46,489 nucleotides of DNA from positions 1 to 46,489 of IMG/VR virus record IMGVR_UViG_3300005337_000010; one strand, given 5' to 3'. The notes under the pieces are model-generated. The model did not search any database and was not told the DNA's origin. It saw nothing but the letters and a program-made list of their open reading frames with translations. Both the position numbers and the translations under genes were made by a program. Source of the DNA: a virus. Positions 1 to 6,780 of the stretch are shown here, in pieces (position 1 is the first letter of the stretch; every line of letters begins with the position of its first letter).

Positions 1-110
1 CGACGGCTGGAACGTGGCGATGCTCGGCGGACTCGGCCGAGGTGAAGTTCCAGGTCATGTCGGACATCCGCAGCGTCTACGTCATCGCGGCCCACGAGCT
101 CGGGCACGTC
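1..110. repeat. Terminal direct repeat, left copy
   Basis: These 110 bases are identical to the last 110 bases of the window. The metalloprotease reading frame continues in the same phase from the right copy into the left one. This shows that the two ends join, either because an assembler left an overlap on a circular contig or because the phage has a terminal redundancy. Only one copy should be counted in the genome length. Confidence 0.97.
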
Positions 111-263
111 CTGGGGCTGGGCCACGATCGTAGCGCCATAATGCAGGAGGCGCCGACGCTGTACGACCCTGCCGCGGGACACAACATGGCGGCGCTACCG
201 TGGCCGTCCGACGCTGACGGGGCGGCCGTGGGTAACCGCTATTGCATGAAAGGAACGCCATGA
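1..263 (+). CDS. Lipoprotein zinc metalloprotease (metzincin-like), C-terminal part
   Basis: This is the end of the gene that starts at 46106; the reading frame enters at base 3 and stops at 261-263. It carries the complete zinc site HELGHVLGLGHD (HExxHxxGxxH; ligands H123, H127, H133 and catalytic E124 of the 178-residue joined protein), followed closely by IM, a plausible Met-turn at M139. That pattern is the hallmark of matrixin-like metzincins, secreted zinc endopeptidases. The next gene starts in an ATGA overlap at 260, so the protease is translated together with the lysis-region genes. Fold assignment rests on the motif only; the substrate is unknown. Confidence 0.85.
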   Translation, partial: TAGTWRCSADSAEVKFQVMSDIRSVYVIAAHELGHVLGLGHDRSAIMQEAPTLYDPAAGHNMAALPWPSDADGAAVGNRYCMKGTP

Positions 264-508
264 ACGACCTGACGATCGGGACTTGCTCAATCTGCGGCGG
301 CGCTGTCACTCTTCCGACCATCTTCTGGTCGGTGGTCCCGCCAGTGCCGTCCTGCTCGCGGTGCGGGGCAACCAAGCGTCAACCGCACGGCCCGGTCATC
401 GACATGGAGCCAGTACGATGGGGAACGACTGCCGACACCAAGATTGTTTGGCCGAATACCACCTTCACGCCTACGACTGCCGATCCGAAGGGCACGGATA
501 ATACGTGA
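260..508 (+). CDS. Small two-CxxC protein of unknown function (82 aa)
   Basis: The start is the ATG that overlaps the protease stop (ATGA), with AGGAA a few bases upstream. The N-terminal half has two CxxC pairs (CSICGG near residue 8 and CSRCGA near residue 33), as in a small zinc ribbon; the C-terminal half is Thr/Pro-rich and probably unstructured. The gene lies between the lipoprotein protease and a membrane-anchored protein in the lysis-proximal late region, and its stop overlaps the next GTG start. I do not recognise the family. Confidence 0.7.
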   Translation: MNDLTIGTCSICGGAVTLPTIFWSVVPPVPSCSRCGATKRQPHGPVIDMEPVRWGTTADTKIVWPNTTFTPTTADPKGTDNT

Positions 509-1098
509 CCCGCCGCTGGCTCATCGGCATCCCCGTCGCTCTCGTGGCCGCCTTCGCGCTCGGCCGCTACACCGCGCAGCCGGCAACTGTCCAGGATTCC
601 CGGAAGGTTGAGACCGCCGCCAAATCCACGTCAGTCGCGACCACCGAAACGCACGCCGCTACCGCGGCCAAGGTCGACGCGACCAAGGACGTCGACACCA
701 AGTCGCACACCGTGATCAAGTGGCTACCAGCCGTGGCGGCGAAGGACGGGTGCCCAGCTATACCAGCTCACGTCGAGCAGGAAACCGACGTCGAGACCCA
801 CGCCGCGAGCAAGCGAACGAGCGAGTCTCACAGCGACAAGAGCAGCGCCGGCAAGCTGGCGCAGGACAGCGAGTCGCATCAGACTGTCGTCACGCTCCAC
901 ACCACCGAGTCGCGGCCGAACTGGTCCGTAACGCTCCTGGCGGGCGTGCAGGACGGCGGCAAGCGGCTGGTCGACGCGCTACCTGCGCCGGCCGTCGTCG
1001 GCGTGGTCGTCGAGCGTCGGATACTGGGGCCTGTCAGCATCGGAGCGTGGGGGACGACGGCGCGCGCGGCAGGGCTGTCGCTGCGGCTCGACTTCTAG
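505..1098 (+). CDS. Membrane-anchored late protein, possible spanin-like subunit (197 aa)
   Basis: The GTG start overlaps the previous stop (GTGA). A single hydrophobic segment at about residues 5-20 (WLIGIPVALVAAFALG) would anchor the protein in the inner membrane. A polar Ala/Thr/Lys/His-rich stretch follows to about residue 125, and then a C-terminal region rich in Val and Gly with aromatic and beta-prone residues. The position at the end of the lysis genes and the one-anchor topology fit an inner-membrane spanin or another envelope-spanning factor, but no spanin signature is visible, so this is inference. The TAG stop shares two bases with the stop of the convergent gene at 1095. Confidence 0.75.
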   Translation: MTRRWLIGIPVALVAAFALGRYTAQPATVQDSRKVETAAKSTSVATTETHAATAAKVDATKDVDTKSHTVIKWLPAVAAKDGCPAIPAHVEQETDVETHAASKRTSESHSDKSSAGKLAQDSESHQTVVTLHTTESRPNWSVTLLAGVQDGGKRLVDALPAPAVVGVVVERRILGPVSIGAWGTTARAAGLSLRLDF

Positions 1099-1328
1099 CC
1101 GGCGATCTTGAACACTTCCGTGCCGTAGAAGCAGGCCACTTCCTGGTCGTATCTCGTCCTTACAGAGTCAATGGCATCTTTTGCTGCCGCAAGAAAGTCA
1201 TCCTCCGGTTCTGCGTAGTGCACGGACAGGATGGCAGCTTCGCTAAGCAGCACCTGGATCCGCATCGAAACCATCGCTCGCCCCCTGGCCAGGTCTAACT
1301 TACGTCGTTCGTCGTTGTCGTCTGACAT
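1095..1328 (-). CDS. Unknown small acidic protein (77 aa)
   Basis: This is the last gene of the leftward operon. A perfect AGGAGG lies six bases before the ATG, giving a strong ribosome site in the short gap after the nuclease gene. The product starts with a charged Asp/Arg segment and is then mostly helical, with no recognised domain. Its stop codon overlaps that of the oppositely transcribed gene ending at 1098 through the shared tetranucleotide CTAG, so no intergenic terminator separates the two converging transcripts. Confidence 0.75.
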   Translation of the reverse strand: MSDDNDERRKLDLARGRAMVSMRIQVLLSEAAILSVHYAEPEDDFLAAAKDAIDSVRTRYDQEVACFYGTEVFKIAG

Positions 1329-1338
1329 GTGTGGCCTC

Positions 1339-1620
1339 CTATTCTAGCGCGCCGACGGCCCGAAGCGCATCTTCCAGTGTGTTCACCCGCAGCCAGTGGC
1401 CGGGGAACAGTGCAGCCATCGCCAGTTCCTTGGGCGTCAGCTTGGCCTTCGCGTCCGGCTTCACCTCGAGCATCATCGGCGCCCCAGTCTTGACGTGCGG
1501 CGCGAGGATATCGAAGCCGAGGCCGTAGTTGTGGGCGTCGACGGCGGGAGTGACTTTCTTCAGCCCGGCGAGTATCTCCCAGTGCGGACCGTCGGCGCGA
1601 TGGCGGGAGCGGAACGTCAT
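1339..1620 (-). CDS. PD-(D/E)XK-type nuclease, VRR-NUC/Holliday-resolvase-like (93 aa)
   Basis: The start is placed at the ATG that overlaps the preceding stop (ATGA at 1620-1617), dropping four residues from the longest frame. The core has the small-phage-nuclease pattern: GFDILA (D37), a turn, then MMLEVK (E52, K54), then a helix beginning LTPKELAMAALFPG and a final strand HWLRVNTLEDALRAVG. D...ExK is the metal-binding catalytic signature of PD-(D/E)XK enzymes, and the length matches minimal stand-alone members in phages. Likely roles are branched-DNA resolution or end processing during replication or packaging. It could also partner the annealing protein at 5623, but that is speculative. 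Confidence 0.72.
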   Translation of the reverse strand: MTFRSRHRADGPHWEILAGLKKVTPAVDAHNYGLGFDILAPHVKTGAPMMLEVKPDAKAKLTPKELAMAALFPGHWLRVNTLEDALRAVGALE

Positions 1621-1727
1621 CGCGCCAGCCACACGCCGATGACAACGCAGAATGCTCCGATGGCTAGTCCAGCCAGGAACGACAGCATCGCCAGCGCCTC
1701 AGCGCCAATTTCGTCTCGGTCGTTCAC
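1617..1727 (-). CDS. Small single-pass membrane protein (36 aa)
   Basis: The GTG start overlaps the upstream stop (GTGA) and the TGA overlaps the next ATG, so the frame is fixed on both sides by translational coupling. After a charged N-terminus (MNDRDEIG) it has one long hydrophobic helix, about residues 13-34, ending in WLAR. No family is recognised. Small membrane proteins in early phage operons often modulate host envelope functions or exclude other phages, but nothing in the sequence points to a particular target. Confidence 0.65.
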   Translation of the reverse strand: MNDRDEIGAEALAMLSFLAGLAIGAFCVVIGVWLAR

Positions 1728-2635
1728 TTCGCCTGCCTACCGTCGCTGATGGCGTCGGCGATGCGGCTCAACGCGCCCTGATAGCTCCAATCGTCTGGCA
1801 CGTCACGCCGCGGCTCGTACGTCTCGACGTGGTACAAGCACCGTTCGCGCTCGGCAGCGACCGCCTGCTTGACCGATACCAGCGCCTCGTTGCGCTCCTC
1901 GTGCGCTTCCGCGATGTCACGGCACAGGCGCTGCCGCTGCTGATTCATCTCTTCGTATTCCCGGCTGATTAAGTCCCGCTCCGACGTCAGCACGGACAGT
2001 TCTGCTTTCAAACGCGCGTTCTCCTCGCGGTCGGCAGTGGCGAGTCGTTCGGCGGCGGCGAGCCGCGCTTCGAGGGCGACGACCTTCTCGCGCAGTGAGC
2101 GCACGTCCAGCGTTTCCGTGGACAGCTTCCCGTCCGCCCACGGCGCCAGTCTCGCGCTCAGTGGCTCGGCGGGTGCGCCCTGGGCCGGCGCGGGCGGAAC
2201 TGTCTCAGTTATCGTCGTCGCGACCGGCTTAGTCGTGTAATACGTCACGGGAAGCCCATCAGCCGCGCTTACAGGTTGCTCGGCCGACGGCTCGACCTTG
2301 ACGAGCGCGCCCAGCCTCTTCGCGCACTCGACGTCGCACGCCGATTCCATCGCCTTGCGGTTCCCGTACACCGCCCGTCGGCCGTGGGCGGGGATGCTGC
2401 AAGTTCCATCGACATCGGACGTTTCCAGCACGCCCCACCCCGGCGCCAGCTTGTACCCCGGCGGGACAGGTCCGGCAGCGGCGGGCGTGGCTTTCGGCTC
2501 CGTAGCAACAGGCTCCGTTTCCGCCGCTGCCGAAAATTTGGTGACCGCCGCCTCCAGCTTCGCGATTCGGTCGGCCAGGCGCTTGACTCCGTTACTGCAA
2601 TCGCAACCATACAGCCCGCAAATCTCGCAGATCAT
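1724..2635 (-). CDS. Unknown protein with N-terminal Cys cluster and long coiled coil (303 aa)
   Basis: The start is the ATG overlapping the upstream stop (ATGA at 2635); the open frame extends further upstream but only as antisense of the preceding gene. The N-terminus has a compact cysteine cluster (CEICGLYGCDC). A Pro/Ala-rich linker and a middle domain with further cysteines follow, then about 90 residues of heptad-like charged sequence from roughly residue 185 (SLREKVVALEARLAAAERL) that should form a coiled coil, and a short C-terminal domain. It is the largest gene of the leftward operon. I do not recognise it. Confidence 0.8.
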   Translation of the reverse strand: MICEICGLYGCDCSNGVKRLADRIAKLEAAVTKFSAAAETEPVATEPKATPAAAGPVPPGYKLAPGWGVLETSDVDGTCSIPAHGRRAVYGNRKAMESACDVECAKRLGALVKVEPSAEQPVSAADGLPVTYYTTKPVATTITETVPPAPAQGAPAEPLSARLAPWADGKLSTETLDVRSLREKVVALEARLAAAERLATADREENARLKAELSVLTSERDLISREYEEMNQQRQRLCRDIAEAHEERNEALVSVKQAVAAERERCLYHVETYEPRRDVPDDWSYQGALSRIADAISDGRQAK

Positions 2636-3021
2636 GTCTCCGTCTCCCCTCCGAGCGCCAAGGCGCGCCGGGCGATGTCGATGGTCGCGCCGCGCCGGTG
2701 ATTCCAGCACGGCAGATACTGCGGCAGGAATCCGCAAGGCTCGTCGTCGCGCATTGGACAAACCAGTTCTTCGTCGAGCGGCGCCGCTTCCAGTGTCGCA
2801 ATCGCCTCCTCCAGCGCCTTCCGCAGCGCCGTCGCCTCCTCGCGCGAGCATCGCTCGACGGGGCGGGGGGACGGGTTCCAGTGGTGTTCGCAGTCGCTAC
2901 GCAGGCAGCGCTCGCAGTACGACTTGCCTGCGACGGCCTCCTGGCTGCAACTAGACGTCCTCGGCGGTGCCTCGTCTGTGCAAATGCACGTCCGTCCCGC
3001 CTCGGGCTTGTCGGCGGTCAT
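2632..3021 (-). CDS. Cys-rich unknown protein (129 aa)
   Basis: The gene overlaps both neighbours by four bases. The N-terminal half holds many Cys and His residues (CICTDE, CERCLRSDCEHHW) that could bind one or two zinc ions, and another pair occurs in the second half (CPMRDDEPCGF). A charged helix rich in Glu/Ala lies between. No known family; membership of the coupled operon and the ordered Cys spacing make it a credible gene. Confidence 0.75.
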   Translation of the reverse strand: MTADKPEAGRTCICTDEAPPRTSSCSQEAVAGKSYCERCLRSDCEHHWNPSPRPVERCSREEATALRKALEEAIATLEAAPLDEELVCPMRDDEPCGFLPQYLPCWNHRRGATIDIARRALALGGETET

Positions 3022-3461
3022 GGCTGGCCTCGCTTGGTGAGCAACTCCGAAAGACGCGCCATCCAGCCGGGCCGGTTCTCTGACGATGGCTCGTAATACG
3101 GATAGCCAAGCGTCTCGGCAAATCGTTCAAGCAACTCCAAGCACTCGGCGCGCTCCGCTCGCAGCTTCGCGATCTCGATGTTCGCGGTGTGCCTGATGCA
3201 GTCTCGCCAGTGGTACAGGTCGGTCTTCGGGAAGGTCCCGCCGCAGTGAATGCACTTGCCGTTCGGGTCCGACTCGACGGCCTCCTTTATAAGCGACTTC
3301 ACCTCGTCCTCGGTCCATGGCATCGGACGTTGTTGCTCCGCTCGCAGCCGCTCGATTTCGTCGGCGAGGGCGACGATGACCGGTTCCGTTGAATTCCTGC
3401 CGATGCGTCGCCTGGCAGTGGCCACCCTGACGGCTATCTCCTCCTTGCTCGGCGCGCTCAT
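3018..3461 (-). CDS. Unknown protein with central zinc-finger-like motif (147 aa)
   Basis: Translation starts at the ATG overlapping the upstream stop (ATGA). The N-terminus is a helical, basic region (MSAPSKEEIAVRVATARRR). In the middle is CIHCGGTFPKT followed by HWRDCIRH, a C-x2-C...H-x3-C/H arrangement that resembles a small zinc-binding fold. The C-terminal third is helical and leucine-rich (AKLRAERAECLELLERFAE). Function unknown. Confidence 0.75.
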   Translation of the reverse strand: MSAPSKEEIAVRVATARRRIGRNSTEPVIVALADEIERLRAEQQRPMPWTEDEVKSLIKEAVESDPNGKCIHCGGTFPKTDLYHWRDCIRHTANIEIAKLRAERAECLELLERFAETLGYPYYEPSSENRPGWMARLSELLTKRGQP

Positions 3462-3742
3462 GGCTGTGCCTTCTCCTTGTCCGTGGCGAACAAGATGCCT
3501 TCGCCGCAGTACGGGCACCGATTGAACATGACGGGCGTCCCGCTTCGGCTTGCCTTCGCCCTGGCGGCGACGCCGAGCACTCTGACCTTCCCTGTCTTGA
3601 AGACGCACAGCGCGACCACGTGAAGCACTCCCACGTTTGCCTCGTCGCTCAGCACCTCGTTCAGGCCGTTGCACCAGCGTTCTTTCCCGCGGTATGGCGG
3701 GCGGCATTTCGACGCTCCCGTGAATTGATGCGGCAGATCCAT
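3458..3742 (-). CDS. Unknown small protein with C-terminal CxxC (94 aa)
   Basis: The ATG at 3742 forms a TGATG junction with the stop of the membrane-protein gene upstream; an in-frame ATG nine bases earlier (3751) is an alternative. The early part (KCRPPYRGKERWCNGL) and the C-terminal NRCPYCGEGI each contain a Cys pair, the latter a typical half zinc ribbon. Between them lies a beta-rich hydrophobic stretch (NVGVLHVVALCVF). No recognised family. Confidence 0.7.
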   Translation of the reverse strand: MDLPHQFTGASKCRPPYRGKERWCNGLNEVLSDEANVGVLHVVALCVFKTGKVRVLGVAARAKASRSGTPVMFNRCPYCGEGILFATDKEKAQP

Positions 3743-3909
3743 CACTTCCATCCCATCAGCCAGACGACCAGGTCCAACGGACCGGCCAGCAGTCCCCACG
3801 CGCCGCACACGATGACGGCGAGCTCCAGCGGCCCTACCGCCGACGAGTGCCCGGCTTTCCCGGGCCCGTTGCATGGTCCACCTCCGTTTCCAAAGCGAGA
3901 AAGTCGCAT
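3742..3909 (-). CDS. Small membrane protein, first gene of leftward operon (55 aa)
   Basis: The frame runs from ATG 3909 to TGA 3744-3742, where it overlaps the next start (TGATG). The first 28 residues are Gly/Pro-rich; the rest is a strongly hydrophobic helix (LELAVIVCGAWGLL then LDLVVWLMGWK), so it is a predicted single-pass or hairpin membrane protein. A longer frame in another phase crosses the same bases but begins with arginine-rich, low-quality sequence, and I prefer this one. The start lies about seven bases from a candidate -10 box, which implies a leaderless mRNA. Confidence 0.6.
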   Translation of the reverse strand: MRLSRFGNGGGPCNGPGKAGHSSAVGPLELAVIVCGAWGLLAGPLDLVVWLMGWK

Positions 3910-3916
3910 GACCTAT

Positions 3917-3946
3917 TTTGTACACCTTGACTTGATGCAAGCGCAA
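3917..3946 (-). promoter_or_regulatory. Candidate leftward promoter, leaderless
   Basis: On the minus strand, TTGCGC (3946-3941) is followed after 18 bp by TACAAA (3922-3917), and the ATG of the first leftward gene begins seven bases later. It is interleaved with the rightward promoter, so RNA polymerase could occupy only one of them at a time. The boxes are weaker than those of the rightward promoter. Confidence 0.5.
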
Positions 3947-3955
3947 CTAGATAAT
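3927..3955 (+). promoter_or_regulatory. Rightward early promoter, sigma70-like, leaderless
   Basis: TTGACT (3927-3932), a 17-bp spacer and GATAAT (3950-3955) make a near-consensus sigma70-type promoter. The expected transcription start, about 3962, is at or one base before ATG 3963, so there is no room for a Shine-Dalgarno site. It would drive the large rightward operon. Confidence 0.8.
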
Positions 3956-3962
3956 GAGCGGC

Positions 3963-4160
3963 ATGGCGAAAAAAACAGACGGTCCTCAGAAGAACGTGAT
4001 CGCGCAGGCTCTCGGGATGATGCGCGCCAAAAAGCTGTCGCACAAGGAGATGAGCGACATTGGCAAGGCAGGTGCCGCGGTGCGCTGGAAAGGCCACAAG
4101 AAGAAGGACCGTAAAAAGAAGTTGACTGCGAATGCAAGCGGTGGCATTGTCAGGTCATGA
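3963..4160 (+). CDS. Small basic protein, first gene of rightward operon (65 aa)
   Basis: I chose ATG 3963 because the in-frame ATG at 3954 lies inside the -10 box. The product is very basic, with lysine clusters at both ends and a central KEMSDIGKAGAAVRWKGHKKK segment resembling short nucleic-acid-binding or Gly-Ala-Arg-Lys motifs found in small phage and plasmid proteins. As the promoter-proximal product it would be made first and strongly. A role as regulator or host-takeover factor is plausible but unproven. The stop overlaps the next ATG. Confidence 0.75.
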   Translation: MAKKTDGPQKNVIAQALGMMRAKKLSHKEMSDIGKAGAAVRWKGHKKKDRKKKLTANASGGIVRS

Positions 4161-4336
4161 CGAACGAACACGATGCCCGCTGCGAATGCGGCCACCAGCT
4201 TTTTGCGCATCTCGGCGACGACGGGCCGTGCGGAGACTGCCCTTGCGTCGAGTACGAATGGGACCGCGTCTGCTCGCACTGCGGAAACGTTCACGACCCA
4301 GACATCAGCGCCGACATCGCGGAGGAACTGTCATGA
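4157..4336 (+). CDS. Cys/His-rich zinc-binding small protein (59 aa)
   Basis: The gene is linked at both ends by ATGA overlaps. The sequence has an N-terminal CECGH, a central CGDCPC and a C-terminal CSHCGNVH, seven or more potential metal ligands in 59 acidic residues, so it very probably folds around zinc. No family recognised; it is one of a series of such microproteins in this operon. Confidence 0.7.
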   Translation: MTNEHDARCECGHQLFAHLGDDGPCGDCPCVEYEWDRVCSHCGNVHDPDISADIAEELS

Positions 4337-4638
4337 GTAGGCTCATCCGAGACGGAAAGGTAGCTGTTCTGGTGTCGCGAGGATATGGCGCAGGCTGGTC
4401 AACCTGGAACAGTGGCTTGGGAGACGCGGCGGTCTTCTGTCCCGAGATGGCCGCCGACATCCTGGCGGGACGGTCAGCAGAGAAGACCGCAATGCGATTG
4501 TTCCCGGGCGCGTATCACGGCGGCGTTGCCGACCTTCAGGTCGAATGGGTTCCCGTCGGTACCAGGTTCGAGATCGACGAGTACGACGGAAATGAGTCGC
4601 TGCGGATTCTTTCTCCCGCAGACGGGTATGTGGCGTGA
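4333..4638 (+). CDS. Conserved-looking phage protein of unknown function (101 aa)
   Basis: ATG 4333 overlaps the previous stop and is preceded by GGAGGA. The protein opens with KVAVLVSRGYGAGWSTWN, a Gly/Trp-rich turn that I associate with small hypothetical proteins recurring in phage early regions, followed by a compact alpha/beta sequence with FCPEMAADILAG. I know of no biochemical function. A TGATG junction links it to the next gene. Confidence 0.75.
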   Translation: MSRLIRDGKVAVLVSRGYGAGWSTWNSGLGDAAVFCPEMAADILAGRSAEKTAMRLFPGAYHGGVADLQVEWVPVGTRFEIDEYDGNESLRILSPADGYVA

Positions 4639-4790
4639 TGGGAGCCATGAAGCTCGCACCGCTTGTTCCCGAGCCAGAGCCCATCTCGGCTCTCATCGCA
4701 GCAATCGTCCGATTCGAGTCCGCGCCCGTCGACGAGTTCGAGGCGCCTACCAAGGTTGAGCGGCCGTGCGCCGCGGAAGGGATGGAGTGA
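4638..4790 (+). CDS. Unknown small acidic protein (50 aa)
   Basis: The gene is bounded by TGATG junctions on both sides, which fixes the frame. The sequence is Pro/Glu-rich with one short hydrophobic helix (ISALIAAIVRF, residues about 16-26). No motif is recognised, and the call rests mainly on coupling with its neighbours. Confidence 0.55.
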   Translation: MGAMKLAPLVPEPEPISALIAAIVRFESAPVDEFEAPTKVERPCAAEGME

Positions 4791-5044
4791 TGGCTTTCAA
4801 GGCTGGAGACAAGGTTACGTGGCAGTCGCAGTCTGCCGGGTACCGCACGATCAAGTCAGGCTTCGTCACGGCGGTTGTACCGCCGAGGATGGCCGTCCGT
4901 GGCTTCGGGAAGATTTTCAACCCCGGGGCGCCGCGCGACCACGAGTCGTACGTCGTGAGGGTGCCAGGGCGAGGCCTGTACTGGCCTGTCGTTTCGCTTC
5001 TTCGGCTGGTCGAAGAGCCGGCGCAAGAACAGGTGCATCGGTGA
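4790..5044 (+). CDS. Small beta-rich protein, SH3/KOW-like guess (84 aa)
   Basis: The start in a TGATG junction is secure. It opens with FKAGDKVTWQS and continues with short alternating beta segments ending in GLYWPVVSLLRLVEEP. A Gly-Asp-Lys-Val start followed by five short strands is typical of small SH3-like barrels, but this is a visual impression. The similar opening KAGDKVFVPP recurs in the gene at 11675, so the two may share a fold. Confidence 0.68.
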   Translation: MAFKAGDKVTWQSQSAGYRTIKSGFVTAVVPPRMAVRGFGKIFNPGAPRDHESYVVRVPGRGLYWPVVSLLRLVEEPAQEQVHR

Positions 5045-5172
5045 GGTCCTACGTTCGCCTGATCAGTTGCTGGCTCGGCGTCGACAACCGTACCGCCGTC
5101 AGCCTTCTAACCGCCGACGAGGTCGAGTGCCTGCTGGTCGAGGCGATGTGCCGCAAGGCGGTGTGGTCGTGA
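5041..5172 (+). CDS. Unknown very small protein (43 aa)
   Basis: A GTG start overlaps the previous stop and the stop overlaps the next GTG. The sequence (MRSYVRLISCWLGVDNRTAV, then TADEVECLLVEAMCRKAVW) is two short helices with three cysteines. No family. The frame is supported by coupling on both sides and by the absence of any other frame filling this interval. Confidence 0.55.
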   Translation: MRSYVRLISCWLGVDNRTAVSLLTADEVECLLVEAMCRKAVWS

Positions 5173-5405
5173 GCATCGTCGAAGAACTACTGGAAGACGT
5201 TGCCCGTCGCGCCATCGCTAGGCTGGACCTGACCGGCGCGTTCAAGGCCGACCATCCGCGCACGCTCGGCCTGCGCATCTACAAGCACAGCGGCTATTGG
5301 ACGATCGAGCGGTTGCGGGATGGCAAGGTCGTCGACATCTACGTCGGTGCGCCAGATATCGCCGATGCGCTGAACCACATTGGCCACTGGCTGAGGACGG
5401 CATGA
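5169..5405 (+). CDS. Unknown small protein (78 aa)
   Basis: A GTG start in a GTGA overlap. An N-terminal helix (SIVEELLEDVARRAIARLDL) precedes a beta section with SGYWTIERLRDGKVVDIYVG and a closing helix ([14 protein letters not shown]). The strand-turn-strand with conserved-looking Trp and Gly suggests a compact ordered domain, but I recognise no family. Confidence 0.68.
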   Translation: MSIVEELLEDVARRAIARLDLTGAFKADHPRTLGLRIYKHSGYWTIERLRDGKVVDIYVGAPDIADALNHIGHWLRTA

Positions 5406-5626
5406 TCATCATGGACCTTACCGACGAGGATAAGCGGCAGCTCGACATCTTGCAGGGCCGCGACAAGGACAAGGATGCCATCGCGCAGCACTACCGCGAG
5501 TGCAGTTCCGCCGGCTACTTCGCGCGGCGGGCGCTTCAGTACGTGCGCGTCGCTGGGAACCCGCCAGCGCAGCTCGTTCGGATGCTCGAGGAGTTCGCGT
5601 TGGACGCAGGAAGGACTGGTGATTGA
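5402..5626 (+). CDS. Unknown helical protein preceding the annealing protein (74 aa)
   Basis: The ATG overlaps the previous stop; an in-frame ATG nine bases later is possible. The protein is charged and helical ([20 protein letters not shown] and then [15 protein letters not shown]). It sits directly before the recombinase gene and its stop overlaps the putative TTG start of that gene, so it is co-translated with it. Function unknown. Confidence 0.68.
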   Translation: MIIMDLTDEDKRQLDILQGRDKDKDAIAQHYRECSSAGYFARRALQYVRVAGNPPAQLVRMLEEFALDAGRTGD

Positions 5627-6780
5627 ACATGACGACGGCTATCGCGATTCGACCAGGCGGTCTTACCGAGGAGCAGATCGGCCTCATCAAACGGACTATC
5701 TGCCGCGGCGCCACCGACGACGAGCTGGCGCTCTTTCTCCAGCAGGTGAACCGCACAGGTCTCGACCCGTTCGCCAAACAAATCTACGCAGTCAAGCGCA
5801 TGGACAGGAAGCTTGGCAGGGAGGTGATGACCATCCAAACCGGGATCGATGGATTCCGACTCATCGCCCAGCGCACAGGCGAGTACGAGGGCCAGATTGG
5901 GCCGATGTGGTGCGGTCCTGACGGCGTGTGGCGCGATGTATGGCTTGCCAAGGAGCAGCCGGCAGCGGCAAAGGTAGGAGTGCTTCGGCGTGGGTTCCGC
6001 GAGCCGACATGGGGGGTGGCAACCTGGGTATCGTATTGCCCGAAGTCCCCGTCATCGTTCTGGGTCGACGCCGGTGACAACCAGCTTGCTAAGTGCGCAG
6101 AGTCTCTTGCGCTTCGTAAGGCGTTCCCTCAGGAGCTTTCTGGCCTGCACACGGCATCTGAGATGGACCAGGCCGAGGAACCGTCTACCAAGGGAAAGCG
6201 CCAAGATCGGGTAGTCGCAGCCGCCGCGCCTCCGTTGGCTATCGCTTCCGCACCCGACGCGACCCTCGAAGCTGACCTGGAGGCGTCCGTCGAGGCCGGC
6301 ATGGTCGAAGTAATCGACGCCAAGACGGGCGAGGTGACCAAGAAGCCGAAGGTAACGCGGCCTCAGCTCGCCAAGATCCACGCTCTCAAGAAGGATGGTC
6401 GCTGGAACGACGAGCGGTGGAAGGAAGAACTCCAGAAGGCATACGGCACCGACTCGTCTGCGAATCTGACCAAGGAGCAGGCAGGCCACTGGATCGAGAA
6501 GCTCGAGCGCAAGATGCAGGCCGTCCACGACCCGCATATGCAGGATCTGATCGCCGACGTCACGAGCGATCCGCCAGCCGGTCTCATCACCTTCGCCTCT
6601 CAGGAGCAGGTGAACGAGATCGGCGTCGAGCTCAAGCGCCTCCGTTGGCCGAAGGAGCGGACGGTCATGTACCTCCAGTCAACGTACAAGTGCAGCTCGC
6701 TTGCGGCGCTCCAAATCGGCCAGGCGACTGACATGCTCAACATGCTTATGCACATGCCTGACCCTGTTCGAAAGGAATGA
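5623..6780 (+). CDS. RecT/Bet-type single-strand annealing protein (385 aa)
   Basis: The N-terminal 170 residues match the lambda Bet/RecT superfamily: [20 protein letters not shown], then [40 protein letters not shown] and the closing [20 protein letters not shown]. These proteins coat and anneal complementary single strands and recombine phage DNA. The remaining 200 residues are a linker and helical repeats that include a [13 protein letters not shown] segment. TTG 5623 sits seven bases from AGGAAGG and overlaps the previous stop; ATG 5629 is the alternative. SSB follows directly, the usual pairing, but no lambda-exo or RecE-like nuclease gene is adjacent. Confidence 0.88.
   Translation: MNMTTAIAIRPGGLTEEQIGLIKRTICRGATDDELALFLQQVNRTGLDPFAKQIYAVKRMDRKLGREVMTIQTGIDGFRLIAQRTGEYEGQIGPMWCGPDGVWRDVWLAKEQPAAAKVGVLRRGFREPTWGVATWVSYCPKSPSSFWVDAGDNQLAKCAESLALRKAFPQELSGLHTASEMDQAEEPSTKGKRQDRVVAAAAPPLAIASAPDATLEADLEASVEAGMVEVIDAKTGEVTKKPKVTRPQLAKIHALKKDGRWNDERWKEELQKAYGTDSSANLTKEQAGHWIEKLERKMQAVHDPHMQDLIADVTSDPPAGLITFASQEQVNEIGVELKRLRWPKERTVMYLQSTYKCSSLAALQIGQATDMLNMLMHMPDPVRKE

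Noticed and set aside
2636-2851. N-terminal extension of the 303-residue coiled-coil protein
   Set aside because: The extra 72 residues are Arg/Ala/Gly-rich out-of-frame reading of the preceding gene; the ATGA junction gives a better start.
2298-2954. Plus-strand frame of 218 residues in the leftward operon
   Set aside because: It is antisense to two coupled genes and is dominated by Ser, Ala, Arg and Pro, typical of shadow frames in GC-rich DNA.
3742-3946. 162-residue version of the gene ending at 3458
   Set aside because: Its first 65 residues are Arg/Gly-rich and compete with a clear hydrophobic frame whose stop overlaps the shorter start.
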